Of a DNA stretch of 64,000 nucleotides, positions 1 through 11,713 are shown piece by piece. Source of the stretch: Chlorops oryzae (taxonomy: Eukaryota; Arthropoda; Insecta; Diptera; Chloropidae); contig CM035808.1 of NCBI GenBank assembly GCA_020466095.1, positions 76,727,026 to 76,791,025 on the forward strand, in the 5' to 3' direction. Within the stretch, counting starts at the first letter, position 1. Each line of letters opens with the position of its first letter. Under the pieces are notes generated by a model. It was not told the origin of the DNA. It did no database searches and saw only the letters and a program-made list of their open reading frames with translations. The translations under genes were made by a program, and so were the position numbers.

Positions 1-179
1 TTTAACCTAAGATGTACAACGTGATGAACTATAATCTATCTGGTCAGAGGTTAGGCATTAGTATTCATACTGTCGTGCGGGTTTAGCTACAACCCCTTTT
101 GAAAGTTTACCCAATGCTACCCTAGTTAAAACCAAGTAAAAAAGCGCTTCTAAAGCGCATGTTCGTTGAATGAAAAAGA
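1..179. other. No gene recognised at left edge
   Basis: I see no recognisable coding or structural signal here. By position it could be the decayed N-terminal part of the BEL gag that follows, but no motif supports that. Confidence 0.3.
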
Positions 180-1138
180 ATAATGAATTGATAAGCGAAT
201 TTCAATCACAATCGACATCTTCTCAATCAGTAAAGGAGCTTTCCTCTAATATTCGCTTACCTCCTTGCGACACAGAAGCTTTAAGGGGAGATAATGTGAC
301 TTAATCGTCGTTTTGTGATGTTTTATCCGCCATGTATATTCGAAATTCAAGACTCTCCAAAGTAGAAAAATTTTTCCATTTCTTGAAAAACACAAGCGGT
401 GAGGCATTAAAAATTGTTAAAAAATCTCTTCTTACCAACCACGGCTTCGAACAAGACCGGAAGAGTCTTCACGAGCGTGACGAGCATAAGGAAGTTCTTA
501 TAAACTGTCAATTTAAAGTTATTTTTAGTCTTCGACATGTAAACGGAGAGGAAGGCGAAAAAATAAAAGATTTGCACAAAACTATCAGTAATTGTTTGTC
601 TTCCTTGCCGAAATGAATAATTTCTTGAAGCAACGATTTAAATCATTGGAAGCCGTTTCATATTTGCGCAAAGCTTCTCCATCTTCTCAGAAATCTGCTG
701 CTCTTAGTTCTTAATCAAAGAACGCACAGGCCTTCCAATCGAACGTTACTTCAATACCTGTTCAATGCAAGCAGTGTTCCGAACCTGACAATTTTCCAAA
801 TTGTCCCCAATTTCTCTAACAAAGAGCATCTGAAAGATTTACGATCGCAAAAAGATAAGAACTCTTTCTGAATTGTTTGGAGTCTTCACATGTCGCAGAG
901 GATTAAAAAGCCTTCAAACATGTCGAACATGTAAACAAAAACATCAAAACTTGCTTCATCGAAAGGGAACGAACAATTCAAATATTCTCCAATCCAGCTT
1001 CAGCTTATCGTATATTGAACACTTGTTTCATAATTCTTCAAACAACACGAGGTTACCACCTGTTCCTCATTACACCCACGTCCATGTCCTCCTAGGAACC
1101 GCTATCGTTGAAATTCAGCATTGTGGAGTCGTCATATA
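180..1138 (+). pseudogene. BEL/Pao gag remnant (DUF1759, CCHC)
   Basis: Decayed gag of a BEL/Pao LTR retrotransposon, read in several frames. The lead-in NIRLPPCD lies at about 250-275. The open piece 332-616 has the DUF1759-type signature RLSKVEKFFHFLKN followed by SGEALKIV and a FSLRHV segment. From about 755 a zinc-knuckle region begins (CKQCSEPDNFPNCP), then LFLNCLESSH. Near 1090 the typical entry to the protease region, VLLGTAIVEI, is seen. Stops and frame changes occur near 299, 617, 713 and 818. The frame is cut at 1138 by a mariner inserted at a TA. Family assignment is fairly safe from the order of motifs; no function can remain. Confidence 0.75.
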
Positions 1139-1519
1139 ACAGGTTGGCTGATAAGTCTCCGGTCTGACACATAGATGGCGTCGCTAGTATTAAATGCATA
1201 TTATTTTTATATAGTGGCAACCTTCATATGATTCGTGTCCAAATTTGACGTCTGTAAGTCAATTAGTTTGTGAGATAGAGCGTCTTTTGTGAAGCAACTT
1301 TTGTTATTGTGAAAAAAATGGAAAAAAAGGAATTTCGTGTTTTGATAAAATACTGTTTTCTGAAGGGAAAAAATACAGTGGAAGCAAAAACTTGACTTGA
1401 TAATGAGTTTCCGGACTCTGCCCCAGGAAAATCGACAATAATTGATTGGTATGCAAAATTCAAGCGTGGTGAAATGAGCACGGAGGACGGTGAACGCAGT
1501 GGGCGCTCGAAAGAGGTGG
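1139..1519 (+). mobile_element. Himar1-like mariner, 5' fragment
   Basis: Starts ACAGGTTGGCTGATAAGTC just after a TA, which is the inverted terminal repeat of irritans-subfamily mariners as I know it from Himar1. The transposase start follows at 1318 (MEKKEFRVLIKYCF). The frame has a stop at 1394 where the fuller copy at 19150 has Trp in NWLDNEF. The fragment ends abruptly after GAAAGAGGTGG at 1519, where the inverted-repeat unit 1520-4324 begins. No 3' mariner half is seen beyond 4324, so this is a truncation and not a simple interruption. Confidence 0.85.
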
Positions 1520-1679
1520 ATTAATGATTAACACCGATCACTAGGAGAGTTTTAACCAGAGATCCTAAATAACTATTAAATTTTTTTTGAGAACCGAAAA
1601 AATTGCCTTTAAAATGACGAAAATTTTTAATGTTAGTTGATAATACTTATGATTGGGATTTTTTTGTTCTTCGTTGCTC

Positions 1680-2150
1680 AAAACGTTTATTTTTGAATAA
1701 ATATTTTTTACGTTGCCTTATAACAATTATGAATGAGAAGAAGTTTTTTCCGTTCCTCATAATTTTAATCGTTCAATAAATATTTTTTACGTTGCTTCAA
1801 AACAATTTTGAATGAGAAAAAAACTTTTTTGTTTCTTATAAGCTTTTATTTTCAATTAATAGTTTTTAATTTATTTCGTTAAGAGAAAAAATATATGTAT
1901 AGTGGTATTGGTGATACCATTCTACTGATATCATTAATAGCGCTGCAGATCGCAGTGGTTATAAGGCAACGTAAAAACAATTTATTGAAACGTTAATGTT
2001 ATAAGCAACGGAAAAAAAATTTTCTAATTCATAATTGTTATGAGGCAAAGTAAAAAATATTTACCGAACGATTAAAATTATGAGCAACGGAAAAAACAAT
2101 TTTTCTTCAATAACTGTTATAGGAGAATGAAATATTTTTTCATTGTTTGA
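1680..2150. repeat. AT-rich inverted array of about 83-bp subrepeats
   Basis: Two direct subrepeats (about 1686-1769 and 1770-1850) each contain AATAAATATTTTTTACGTTG and a run ending in ATAATTTTAAT or similar. After a centre near 1920, two inverted versions follow (about 1962-2035 and 2036-2125), recognisable by CAACGGAAAAAA and GTAAAAAATATTTACC. This looks like the core of a MITE. Nothing coding is present. Confidence 0.5.
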
Positions 2151-2945
2151 AACTGTTATCCAATTTTTCCCTTATTTCTTATAACTGTCTCTGTCTCTGG
2201 TTTCAACTTATCTGTGTGCTGACTTAAAAGTAATATTATATTTCTACTTGTTCGCAGCATAAGTTGTTGGGAGAAAACAAGAGGGGTAAGTTTGGAGTCC
2301 ACTTGGAGACAAACGGGAATACTTACGTCGGATAAATCCGGCGTCACCGATAATCATTAAATCTGGTTGCATGATGCACCGTTGTGCATAAAAAATTAAA
2401 AGTCTAGTGGTTTCCACTTAAATCGATTGACAATTCTTTATTAACTAAACTAACTCGAAACTTAACTTTTATTTTTAAACGTCCGATTGAGTCGGATTAT
2501 AAAAAAAACTCTATTTCTAAATGCAGAAGAGTGCAAAAACAACAAGAAAAAAAAGACGGCCGAAAGCATGCTGTCGCTGATGGCTGTAATTTCAACCTTG
2601 TGCAGAAATTAGCTCTAATGGATTTGATGTTGTATGATTCTCGCGTGAACATAGGCTGCGTTCTTGCAACATTGTTTCAAATTACAAGCTGAATATATAT
2701 AAAATATGAAGGTATGAATAAGGGCTTATAATCGAAAGGTGAAATGGTTAAAAAATTTTACATGATACAATGGCAAGATACTTAAGATTCTGAAATTATT
2801 CAATTTGATACGGAAAAGTTTTACAAACAAAAAGTATTCAATTTTATAATGCAAGAAAGGACGTATGAGTAGCAAATAAAGTTATACAATGAAGATTCAA
2901 CTTTGACCTTGACGTGATTTGATTTCAAAGTGAAAAAAAAATGGA
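2151..2945. other. AT-rich non-coding interval, no gene seen
   Basis: No frame with recognisable protein similarity on either strand, and no convincing repeat. It separates the AT-rich inverted array from the BEL protease fragment inside the 2.8 kb unit. Confidence 0.4.
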
Positions 2946-3660
2946 TTACTGAATGAATGGTCCGGAAATCAAGTATCCCAAGACGGAGTTGACGGCCATG
3001 GGTGGTCTAGTTCCTTTCGACAACGCTCCTGGTCGAGCAAATTCATAAAAAGCGTCGCCGCCTAGAACAAGATGATATGGAGAGCGTACATGAAAGCGCT
3101 CATCGGCCAACAGCACGTGAGCGACCAGCAAGGGAGCATTCCAGTCGATTGTTTTGCTCGGGGTGTAAAGAATATCGTCAGTGAGCCGTACGATAAGTGG
3201 AATTTCGGTGGCTTTGTCGAAACGGAGCGCGATGACAATGAAGCTAGTGGAGATGTCTCCATTTTGACGAACGGACGGGTGATGTTGGTGAACGAGCCTC
3301 GCTGAAAGTAGGCTCTTTTCACTACAGTGGTTGACGAGAGCGCGCATCTGACTGAATTGATGCTTCAGCTTTAGGAGGACTATAGCTGTTGGCAATAGGA
3401 CGACCGGACTTAAGGTCAGCATGGAGTGGTTGTCTCTGACTTCGTCGAGCTAACCTCTTTGTCGATTCTGATGCAACAAAGAGTGGTGTTTATGGCCACA
3501 CACAGTACATCGATGCGGACTCAAGCAAGTTTTGAGCACATGCTAATGGGCCAGACAATACTGCAAGCGTTGGACTTCAAGACGGCGCTTATTAAGTGGT
3601 TTTTTGGAAAAAGTGACGACAAGTGGCTAGCGAAGGATGATTCCTGCAAAGTCGACAGTC
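2946..3660 (-). pseudogene. BEL/Pao gag zinc knuckle and protease fragment
   Basis: Reading from about 3660 down, the gag knuckle region appears in two frames (YDCRLCRNHPSLATC, then RCTVCGHKHHSLLHQ). It leads at 3422 into the aspartic-protease region of BEL elements: VVLLPTAIVLLK, IPLIVRLTDDI, LADERFHVRSPYHLVLGGD and VNSVLGYLISGP. The frame stops at 2946 just where reverse transcriptase should begin. On this strand it lies downstream of an integrase/DUF5641 fragment, the reverse of normal BEL order. Confidence 0.7.
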
Positions 3661-3680
3661 GTAATCGTGACGAATTTTTT

Positions 3681-4298
3681 TCATTCTGCCGAGTCTTCAT
3701 TCATTAGATTGGGCAGATTGCCGTGCCGGATTGCCACTAGATCATGTAGTTTGATATCTTCCTTAGGGAACTTCCATTTATTACGCATATGGAGTTCAGT
3801 CAAATATTCATACTTCCACTGTTCACACAGGAACTGGTATATTGCCTTCACGCGTTGCCAGCGATTAGTGAGTGTAAGAGGGTCCTTTTCAGGAATGAGT
3901 TCAATGGGGGCGAGGAGAGGACCGCCGCTTAAAAGTGTCCCGGGGTAAGTGCTGCAAAATCTTGCGGATTTGCAGATTGCGGGCTTAATGTTCGTGAGTT
4001 CAAGCATGCTTCAATCTTAGCGAGCAACGTTTGAAATTTTTGGAAAGATTATTTTAAGAGTCCAGGTATTTCCTTTAGGTGTAATTTGGAACTTTTTACT
4101 CCAGCTTCCCACAAGCCTCCCATATGAGGAGCTCCTGCCGGAATAAAATTCAATATAATGTTTTGGTGAATATAGTGACGCATGACGAGGTATTTAGAAT
4201 TTAGGATTAAATGGTCATATTCCGATTTCAAGATCCGTGAGGCTCCAACGAAGTTTGTTCCATTGTGGGAGTAGACATGAGTCGGACAAGCGTTTATG
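3681..4298 (-). pseudogene. BEL/Pao integrase end and DUF5641 fragment
   Basis: From about 4298 the integrase core end reads CPTHVYSHNGTNFVGASR, continuing in the piece 4231-4049 with FIPAGAPHMGGLWEAGVKSS, a strong BEL integrase signature. The piece 4007-3681 is the C-terminal DUF5641 domain (LLSGGPLLAPIEL, NRWQRVKAIYQ, ELHMRNKWKFPKED). A frame change separates the two. The start coincides with the right inverted end of the 2.8 kb unit, so the upstream RT and RNase H are absent. Confidence 0.75.
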
Positions 4299-4324
4299 GA
4301 CAGTGATCGGTGCTAATCATTAAT

Positions 4325-5173
4325 TAAAGACAAAATATAAACAAAAACCATAACTAAGACTTTTAACTCATTTGGTGGCGATTCTAAGCCTTTCGCAAAC
4401 TCACGTCCAAGGTTAAGTTGGTCGCTAATCCTGAGTGAAGTTTTTGCAAGGTAAGTATTGCCATAACCGTAGTACCAATTTAGGAAAAGAGAAAGTGTCT
4501 AAAACCATAAAAAAACGAAAATTTCAGAAATGGATGCTTTTTAATTGCAAAAGCAATGAATTTTCAACAACAGTACACTAAATTTGTTGAAAAATATCAA
4601 AACTAAATAGACACTATCAAAGTTGAACACCTTGACGAAATCATACTAACCGCGCATTTTAAGAACGAGCCTTTTTTTACGGCCATCTCTATAACTGAAA
4701 AAATGATAAAAACTTGATAATTTCACTCAAACACGCTTTATAAAAAGTACATAAAAACGGTTGGTGTACAAAAACACTAGTGGAAAAATGCACACAGTGG
4801 CATTCTGCTAGCACAATCAGGATATAAGGTCGCCCGGCAAATATCTGGGAACAAAGAAATCGTACACTACGTGGCAACAGGCTTCGAAGGCCTAGATGTT
4901 GCGCTGATTTTACTCTAACTAGAACTTTTTACAAGGAACGCCAACAAGAAGAAAAAGTCGTCTACTTTCCAAACGATTTCAAAAACATCCCTCATTACTA
5001 GGGCAACAGGAAATATGTATAAAAATAAAAAAAATATATTTTTACATTTTTCCAAACACAAAATTTTTTTTATTTTCCATAAATATATCGAAATCAATCT
5101 AGTTGGCATAGATTTTTTTGCCATCTAGAACATATGCAAAACTTCTTTTGAAATATAACCACAAAGTTCTAAA
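4325..5173. other. Non-coding interval, no gene seen
   Basis: AT-rich sequence without a recognisable protein on either strand. It probably includes the 5' flank of the hAT relic that starts at 5174, but no terminal inverted repeat could be identified. Confidence 0.4.
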
Positions 5174-6609
5174 ATGCCTAAAGTCAAAGAGGACACTTCG
5201 AGCTTCCTTCGCCGGATTGCAATTGAAAATCCAAATGTTTTTCGGACTGATGGTTCAGTTCTTTTTTGCGTTTTATGCAGTATCGATATAAAAGCCTATC
5301 AAATAAGTCAAGTGAAACAACACTTGTCGACCGCAAAGCATCTTTTAGCCACTGAACGAAAGCAAAAACAAGAAGTTGGTCCAAGCCGAAATCTTTTGAC
5401 AGCAAACCACGAAACTTGTATAAACCCAAAGCAGAGTGAATTCGCTATGGATTTAACAAACTGCTTTCTTAGCTCAAACATTCCTCTCCATACAATTCGA
5501 CATCCCAGGGTAAAATTTTTTTTGGAGAAATACACTAATTTTTCTGTTCCCTCAGAATGGAGCTTAAAAACCAATTTTTTGCCAAAAATATATGCAGCTC
5601 ATATGTATTGAAAAAATGAAAAAAATTGCCGCGAATAAAAAAATTTGGATTTCGGTTGACGAGACGACTGACTGCGAAGAACGGTTCATAGCAAATTTTG
5701 TGTTTGGAGTGCTTGATGTGCAAGAAGAAAGAGGACGTAGCTAGTTGTTTTCTTTCACAGTTCTAGATGCTGCTAACAACTCCACTGTAGCCGCTTTTGT
5801 TGATGACTCGTTAAAAGAATTAAATGTGAACAGACAAAACGTTCTTTTAGCAGTAACGGATGCAGCACCATACGTCGTATGTGCAATGAAAGGCCTTAAA
5901 TTATTATACCCTAACATGATTCATACTACATGTGCTGCTCATGGACTTCATCGTGTTGCTGAGTTTGTCCGCAGTCAATTCGACAGTGCAAACAAGCTAA
6001 TTTCGAATGTTAAAAAAATTTTGACAAAGGCACCACGGCGTACCCATCTTTTTTAATCAATGTTCCCTAGAACTCCATTACCACCACGACCAATTGTAAC
6101 TCGTTGGGGCACATGGCTTGAGGCAGCAATTTACATTTCGCAGCATTTCGAAAAAATTGTTGAATTTTCGGACGCACTTGATAGCAAAGACGCGCGAAGC
6201 ATATCGATTGCAAAAAAAGTAATTCATCAACAAAATATAAAATATGAATTAGCTTTCATTAAATGTAATTTCGAGTGCATTCCTTCTGCAATAAAAAAAC
6301 TTGAATGTAGTGGCGTTCCGCTTGGCGATGCGATTCGAACTTTCAAATCAGTTAAGGAACACCTTGAATCCATTGTAGAACGTAAAGAGTTCCTTCAAAA
6401 ATTCGAAGCCGTTGTCGCAAAAAACGAAGGTATAAAAGTTTTGGAAAAAATCGCATGTATTTTAGAAGGTGGTAAATTAGAGAAGGGGTCAGACGATCTT
6501 GGCACAATGAGCCCTATTGAGCTGGCAGCTTACAAGTTTGCACCAGTGACATCATGCGACGTAGAGCGTTCTTTCTCAACTTATAAACGCATTTTAGAGG
6601 ACTCGCGTC
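5174..6609 (+). pseudogene. hAT-family transposase relic (CGGBP1-like)
   Basis: Three pieces of one transposase. 5174-5611 starts MPKVKEDTSSFLRRIA and has a BED-like zinc finger (LFCVLCSIDI then HLSTAKH). A shifted frame from about 5612 carries ISVDETTD, the first acidic motif. 5745-6056 has AVTDAAPYVV and HTTCAAHGLHRVAEF, the second Asp and the hAT C/H motif. 6060-6609 has IVTRWGTWLEAA (RW motif) and the C-terminal dimerisation signature TSCDVERSFSTYKRIL. Frame changes lie near 5611, 5743 and 6057. After EDSRRS the sequence runs into a C-tract and similarity ends. The domain order is that of the hAT clade related to vertebrate CGGBP1. It is non-functional. Confidence 0.8.
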
Positions 6610-6996
6610 GATCACCCCTAAACCCCCCCCCCCCTGCGTACGCGCCTGCCCGGAGGACAGGTTCAATTGAGCCAATTTCGTGTTATGTTAACGAACCTAA
6701 GGGACTGGTCCAAACTGGCAACATTTTGACTTAGGTTTTGGCCCCATATTCTCTTTCCAAATTTCATTCAAATCGGTTGATCATTATTTTAGTTAGCGTG
6801 CAAAAGAAAACTAGATCTCTTTTATTCGTACATATTTTAAAAGTTAAGAAAGTAAATATAAAATATTTCAAAGTAAATATTATCGAAGTCTGGCAACCCT
6901 TGTCGAAGACTGAAGTATATAGTTTTGCGCTCCGTAAACAATAATAAATAAAAACAAAAAGAAAATATTGAGCAACCTGCATTAATTTGAGCAAAG
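6610..6996. other. C-tract and non-coding spacer
   Basis: Begins with a run of ten or more C (from about 6621) that ends the hAT similarity. The rest has no recognisable gene and may be the 3' flank of the hAT element or an unrelated dispersed repeat. Confidence 0.35.
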
Positions 6997-7201
6997 CTCA
7001 AAAGTATTCTCCAAGGAGGACTGCAGTGTTTTTGTGCCGCTCCACCAGTAAATTGTGTGTTTGAAACACAAATAAAGATAAGTATAGTGAATATACATAC
7101 GGACATTCGTATATTATTTGTTGTCGTCCAACTTCTAGGAACGACAGAAAGAGACACTCGGTCTCTGCAGCTGCTACAGCAGCTAGCTGCTCTGCCCGAA
7201 A

Positions 7202-8682
7202 GTGATGCCAATCGGACACAGTCCACCATCCAATAGCTGCGACACGAACCAGTTAAAATCTGGGCTTAACCAACATCCCGGTAGGGAAAATTTACTAATT
7301 CCCAGTAGGAAAATTACACAAAATGGTGACAATCTGGACCAGTCTACAAGTGAACAGCCAGGTATAAGCCAATTCAAAAATATTAAAATCCAGTTCGAAA
7401 GAAAGAGATCGAACTCTACCAGTGGAATAATCTCTCTAAGCGTTAAGAAAAATAGCCTTAACAACACTCCTAAGAGTATTTTACCAAATTCCCCTTTGGA
7501 CGCTCTTTCTAGAGATGTAATTCTTAATTCGTCCAAACAAAGTCCAATAGTTGCTGAAATGAATAAAGAGCAAAACAAGCAGCAGGCGGTGCTAATCAGT
7601 ATGCACCGTTATATTAATATTACGAAGAGGAAAAGAAGCCCTTCCGGAAAAAATGACAACAGGGCCAAACTTAATAAAATAGAAGCTCCTGCTTCTCAAG
7701 AAACACTAATTGGTAATCGGTTCGCTCCACTTGCTGCAATTTCTGATGAAAATTCAACAGAAAATCAGCCACAAAAGTATTATAGCAACTTTTACGTAGT
7801 TCCCTCAACTAGGGGTAATATCCATGAAACTAAAATTCAAACAAACACGGAAGACAGTTACCGAAAAGTTGTAAAAGAGTTTGAAGGAGCGAATAAAATT
7901 TTTACACATACCAGCTAAAGAGTAGCAAAGGTATTACAGTGGTGATCAAAGGTATTGAAGCAGATGTTGACACAAACGAAATAAAGAGTACGCTAGAAGA
8001 GAATGGTTTTCACGCAAGATCGGTTATAAATATATTTAACATAGCTAAAATTCCTCAGCCTATGTTAAAAAAAGATCTGTTGCCGGACAACTTAAAGCTT
8101 AAAATAAACGTAATCCATCCGATATAAAATTTGCAGTTCCTGTTGCATCGTAAAATAACGGTAGAAGAGTCACATAAAAGAAATGGTCCCATACAATGTG
8201 CCAACTGCCAAGAATTTGGACACACAAAATCGTATTGTACATTGCGCACCGTCTGTATAATATGTGACAGCTCAGTCTGTGATAGAAAATCAAAAAATGA
8301 TCGCAATTTACTTAAATGTAGTAACTGCGATGGAAATCATTCTGCAAATTTCAGAGGTTGTCTAGTTTATCAAGATCTGAAAAAACGAATCAACATTAAA
8401 AAGGAATAAGCTCGTAATCCTACAAAAAATATTACTGTTTCGGTACCATTCTCCTCTCACAACCTTAATTTGAACCCCGTAACTCCAGGAGTTTCTTATG
8501 CAAATGCACTAAAACCTGCGACCCCTATTAGTGCTCCTACTAACAACAACAGTAGTCTTGAGATAATGATATCTACTCCAACTCAAAGTTTTTCCCAATT
8601 TATGCAAACAATGCAAAGCTCACTCGACAGAATTGTGCAAATGCAAACACAATTAATGACAGCACTTTTGGCTAAAATATGA
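7202..8682 (+). pseudogene. Jockey-like ORF1 (gag-like, zinc knuckles)
   Basis: Nucleic-acid-binding ORF1 protein of the LINE, in four open pieces (7202-7918, 7939-8127, 8131-8409, 8470-8682). The N-terminal half is polar and low in motifs. An RRM-like stretch, VIKGIEADVDTNEIKSTL, lies near 7945. The knuckles are CANCQEFGHTKSYC (about 8197), CIICDSSVC (about 8260) and CSNCDGNHSANFRGC (about 8318), the classic Jockey/F-element arrangement. The C-terminal piece has YANALKP. The last codon TGA overlaps the ORF2 start in ATGA at 8679-8682. Confidence 0.8.
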
Positions 8683-11230
8683 ATTTCCTAAAAATTTGTG
8701 CCTGGAACTCGAACGGCTTACCCAAGCATAAGCTAGAAATTCAGAATTTCTTAAATCAGGAAGAAGTTGACGTTATGCTTCTCTCTGAAACACATTTAAC
8801 AAACAAAAATTTCTTCTCAATCCCCGGGTGTATATTTTATCAAACCAACCACCCAGATGGCAAGGCGCATGGAGGCACAGGTAGACTTATTCGTAGAAGA
8901 ATACAACATTTTATTCTAGATTCTTACAGTTATGATTTCCTTCAGGCAACAACGCTTTGCGTAATAGTCAGAGGTAAAAATCTGGTTTTATCGGCGATTT
9001 ATTGCCCACCTCGTTTTATCATAACCGAAAAAATGTTCTTAGACTTCTTTAAGACATTAGGTGATAAGTTCCTAGCAGCAGGAGACTATAATGCAAAGCA
9101 CATTTTCTGGGGTTCCAGAACGTGCAATCCTAAGGGTCAGCAATTATACAAGGCAATTGTCAATAAAAACAATTCTCTAGACTTTGTATCTCCAAAACAG
9201 CCAACTTATTGGCCAACAGATCTCCAAAAAATTCCAGACCTCTTAGATTTCGGAATAACTAAAGGTATTGCAAGAGAGCTTATTTCTGCAAAAGCAACAA
9301 CCGACCTCTCCTCAGATCATTCCCCAGTTGTATTCGTTTTGAACAAATATCCGGAACCAGTAGAACGCCCACCCAGCTTAACAGATGCAGGCACAAATTG
9401 GTTAAAATACAAAAAGCACATAAGTGCGCATATTCATACTAACTATAAAATTGAATGCATTGATCATATTGACGATGCCGTAACTGTTTTTAACTCTTAT
9501 TTGGCATCAGCAGCACAAAAATCGACTTTTAATACTAAATATAGAACAAAACTCGCCTTCTCTAATAGGGAAATTGAAAATCTCGTCGCAGAAAAACGAA
9601 GATTCAGGCGCGAATGACAGCGGGTCCGTTCTCCGTTGGCCAAAAACAAGCTAAAAGAAGTAGGAAAAAAGCTAAGAGCAAGTTTAAATAGGGAGAAAGA
9701 ATGTAAAACCCGCAACTTTGTCGAGAACCTTACGCCCAGAGGCTCAAATCGTAGTTCCTTGTGGTTGGCAAGCCGCTCAATGAAGACCCCAGTACAGAGT
9801 GAAACACCCGTTCGGTGTCTCAACAGTGGATGGGCGCGCTCAGATGAAGAGAAAGCTATGGTTTTTGCTTTGCACCTCAATAAGGTATTCCAACCGAATC
9901 CGAGCAATGCTGAGCATGTTCTCCCAACTTTGTCCGAAAACACTCGTAGAATTTCCATACAAATCAGTTCAAGAGAAATTGTCGGTATCATAAAAAATTT
10001 TTAACAGTCTTTTTTAATGCAATTATTGAATTCAGCTACTTCCCAAAAGATTGAAAACGGTCGGTTATTAAAATGGTGCCTAAGCCAGGATAAGATCCTA
10101 CCCAAACAGCCTCTTATAGACCAATTAGCCTCCTGCCTTATCTCTCAAAGTTATTCGAAAAGTTACTCATAGCTAAATTAACACCTTATCTGCAAGAGCA
10201 GAACATTATCCCTCCACATAAATTCGGGTTTAGAAAACAACACGGTACTATTGAACAGGTAAATCGGATTACAAATGAAATAAGACTTGCTTATGAAAAT
10301 CGGGAGTAATGCTCTGCAGTATTCCTTGATGTGCAACAAGCGTTCGATAAAGTTTGGCATGACGGACTGTTATACAAAATCAGAAGATTACTTCCCTTTA
10401 ATTTTCACGCGATCTTTGAGTCATACTTAAAACATAGAACGTATCAAGTAGGACATAACTCATTTATTACAAAAACCTTTCAAATAAACGCGGGAGTCCC
10501 CCAAGGGAGTGTTGTTGGGCCTTTTCTTTACCTTGTATACACAGCAGATATTCCAAATAACGATAGAATATTGATTTCAACATTTGCTGATGACACAGCG
10601 GTACTTAGTCGGCACAAGAACATAAGTATCGCAACTTCTCAGCTCTAAGATCACTTGAGCGAAATCCAAAGCTGGTTATCTAAATGGCGTATCAAAATTA
10701 ATGAGAAAAGCTTCTCCAGACATTTTCCTTAATAATGTACGCATCCCACAATTAGAGGAAGTCACATATCTCGGTATTCATTTGGACAAAAGACTGACAT
10801 GGCGTAAGCATATTGAAGCCAAGAGAACCTAAATAAACTTAAAGCCATTAGCCTGCACTGGTTAATAAATAGCCGCTCTCCTCTAAAGCTTCAATATAAA
10901 ATCCTTCTATACAACCAAGTTATAAAACCAATATGGACGTATGGTTTACAATTGTATGGAAATGCCAGCTCTTCGAATATAGAAATCCTGCAAAGAGCAC
11001 AGTCCGAGATCCTAAGGACTATAACAGGAGCTCCTTGGTTTGTTTCGAATGAACGGATCCATAAAGAGCTCAACGGAGAACTTGTTAAAACAGAGTTCAC
11101 CAATATCAAAGAGAAATACTTCAATAAATTGCGCAGACATGTAAATCCACTTGCCCGTGGATTATCGAACACATCGTACTCTTCGAGATTGAAAAGAAAT
11201 GACCGGCCAGCAATTATAAATCGTTCTACA
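8679..11230 (+). pseudogene. Jockey-like ORF2 (APE endonuclease and reverse transcriptase)
   Basis: The endonuclease domain is open at 8679-9617: start MNFLKICAWNSNGL, catalytic contexts LLSETHL, LAAGDYNAKH and LSSDHSPVVF. Further pieces follow (9636-10004). RT blocks lie at 10331-10648: AFDKVWHDGLLYKI, INAGVPQGSVVGPFLY and the catalytic box TFADDTAVL. The C-terminal segment at 10952-11210 reads RAQSEILRTITGAPWF, typical of Jockey ORF2. Stops occur at about 9618, 10002, 10308 and 10646, with frame changes after 10650. GGTGRLIRRRI stands where GGTAILI is usual. Confidence 0.85.
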
Positions 11231-11240
11231 ACAGCAGGTG

Positions 11241-11480
11241 CAATCCATGCACATCCATAAACTCAGCTTTCCTAGCTGATCGTCTACTCGGTGGGTGCAC
11301 TCCATGCACCCTTGCAATCCACGCACATCCATAAACTCAGCTTTCTTAGCTGATCGTCTACTCGGTGGGTGCACTCCATGCACCCTTGTAATCCACGCAC
11401 ATTCATAAACTCAGCTTTCCTAGCTGATCGTCTACTCGGTGGGTGCACTCCATGCATCCTTGCAATCCACGCACAGCCTA
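11241..11480 (+). repeat. 74-bp tandem repeat in LINE 3' UTR
   Basis: Three full copies starting at 11241, 11315 and 11389, plus a partial copy at 11463, exactly 74 bp apart. Each contains CATAAACTCAGCTTTC and GGTGGGTGCACTCCATGCA. It lies between the end of ORF2 and the poly(A) tail. Confidence 0.85.
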
Positions 11481-11713
11481 GCTGCTTAAAATCTTCGATT
11501 CCGCACCGTCAATATTTTACGTGTTTCTTCACACATCAGCAAAGCCCAGTTTTCGGTATCCGAGGCCCGCAACGAACTTATTACTAAGTCATAAACTTTT
11601 CAATTAAGAAAATGCTTTGCGATTTGTAATATTGTCCAACTAGGTGCAAGATTTAAAAACTTATTGCTAGACTCATATATTAGAGGAGTGATCCAATAAA
11701 TAATAAAACGTTT

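Larger units (their letters stand above)
1520..4324. mobile_element. 2.8 kb unit with 23-bp inverted ends
   Basis: The left end at 1520-1542 begins ATTAATGATTAACACCG. The right end at 4302-4324 is its reverse complement with one mismatch over 23 bp. TTAA occurs at both tips (1521-1524 and 4320-4323), so a TTAA target duplication is possible. Inside are an AT-rich region with its own inverted repeats (1680-2150) and minus-strand BEL fragments (2946-4298). No transposase was found, so it would be non-autonomous, or simply a rearranged block. It abuts a truncated mariner on the left. Confidence 0.45.

Noticed and set aside
3062..3322. Overlapping frames on both strands across the BEL protease
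   Set aside because: They are shadows of the minus-strand BEL frame, which carries the recognisable motifs.
11241..11480. Repeat-spacer array (CRISPR-like) near the LINE end
   Set aside because: Perfect 74-bp head-to-tail units without spacers inside a LINE 3' UTR.
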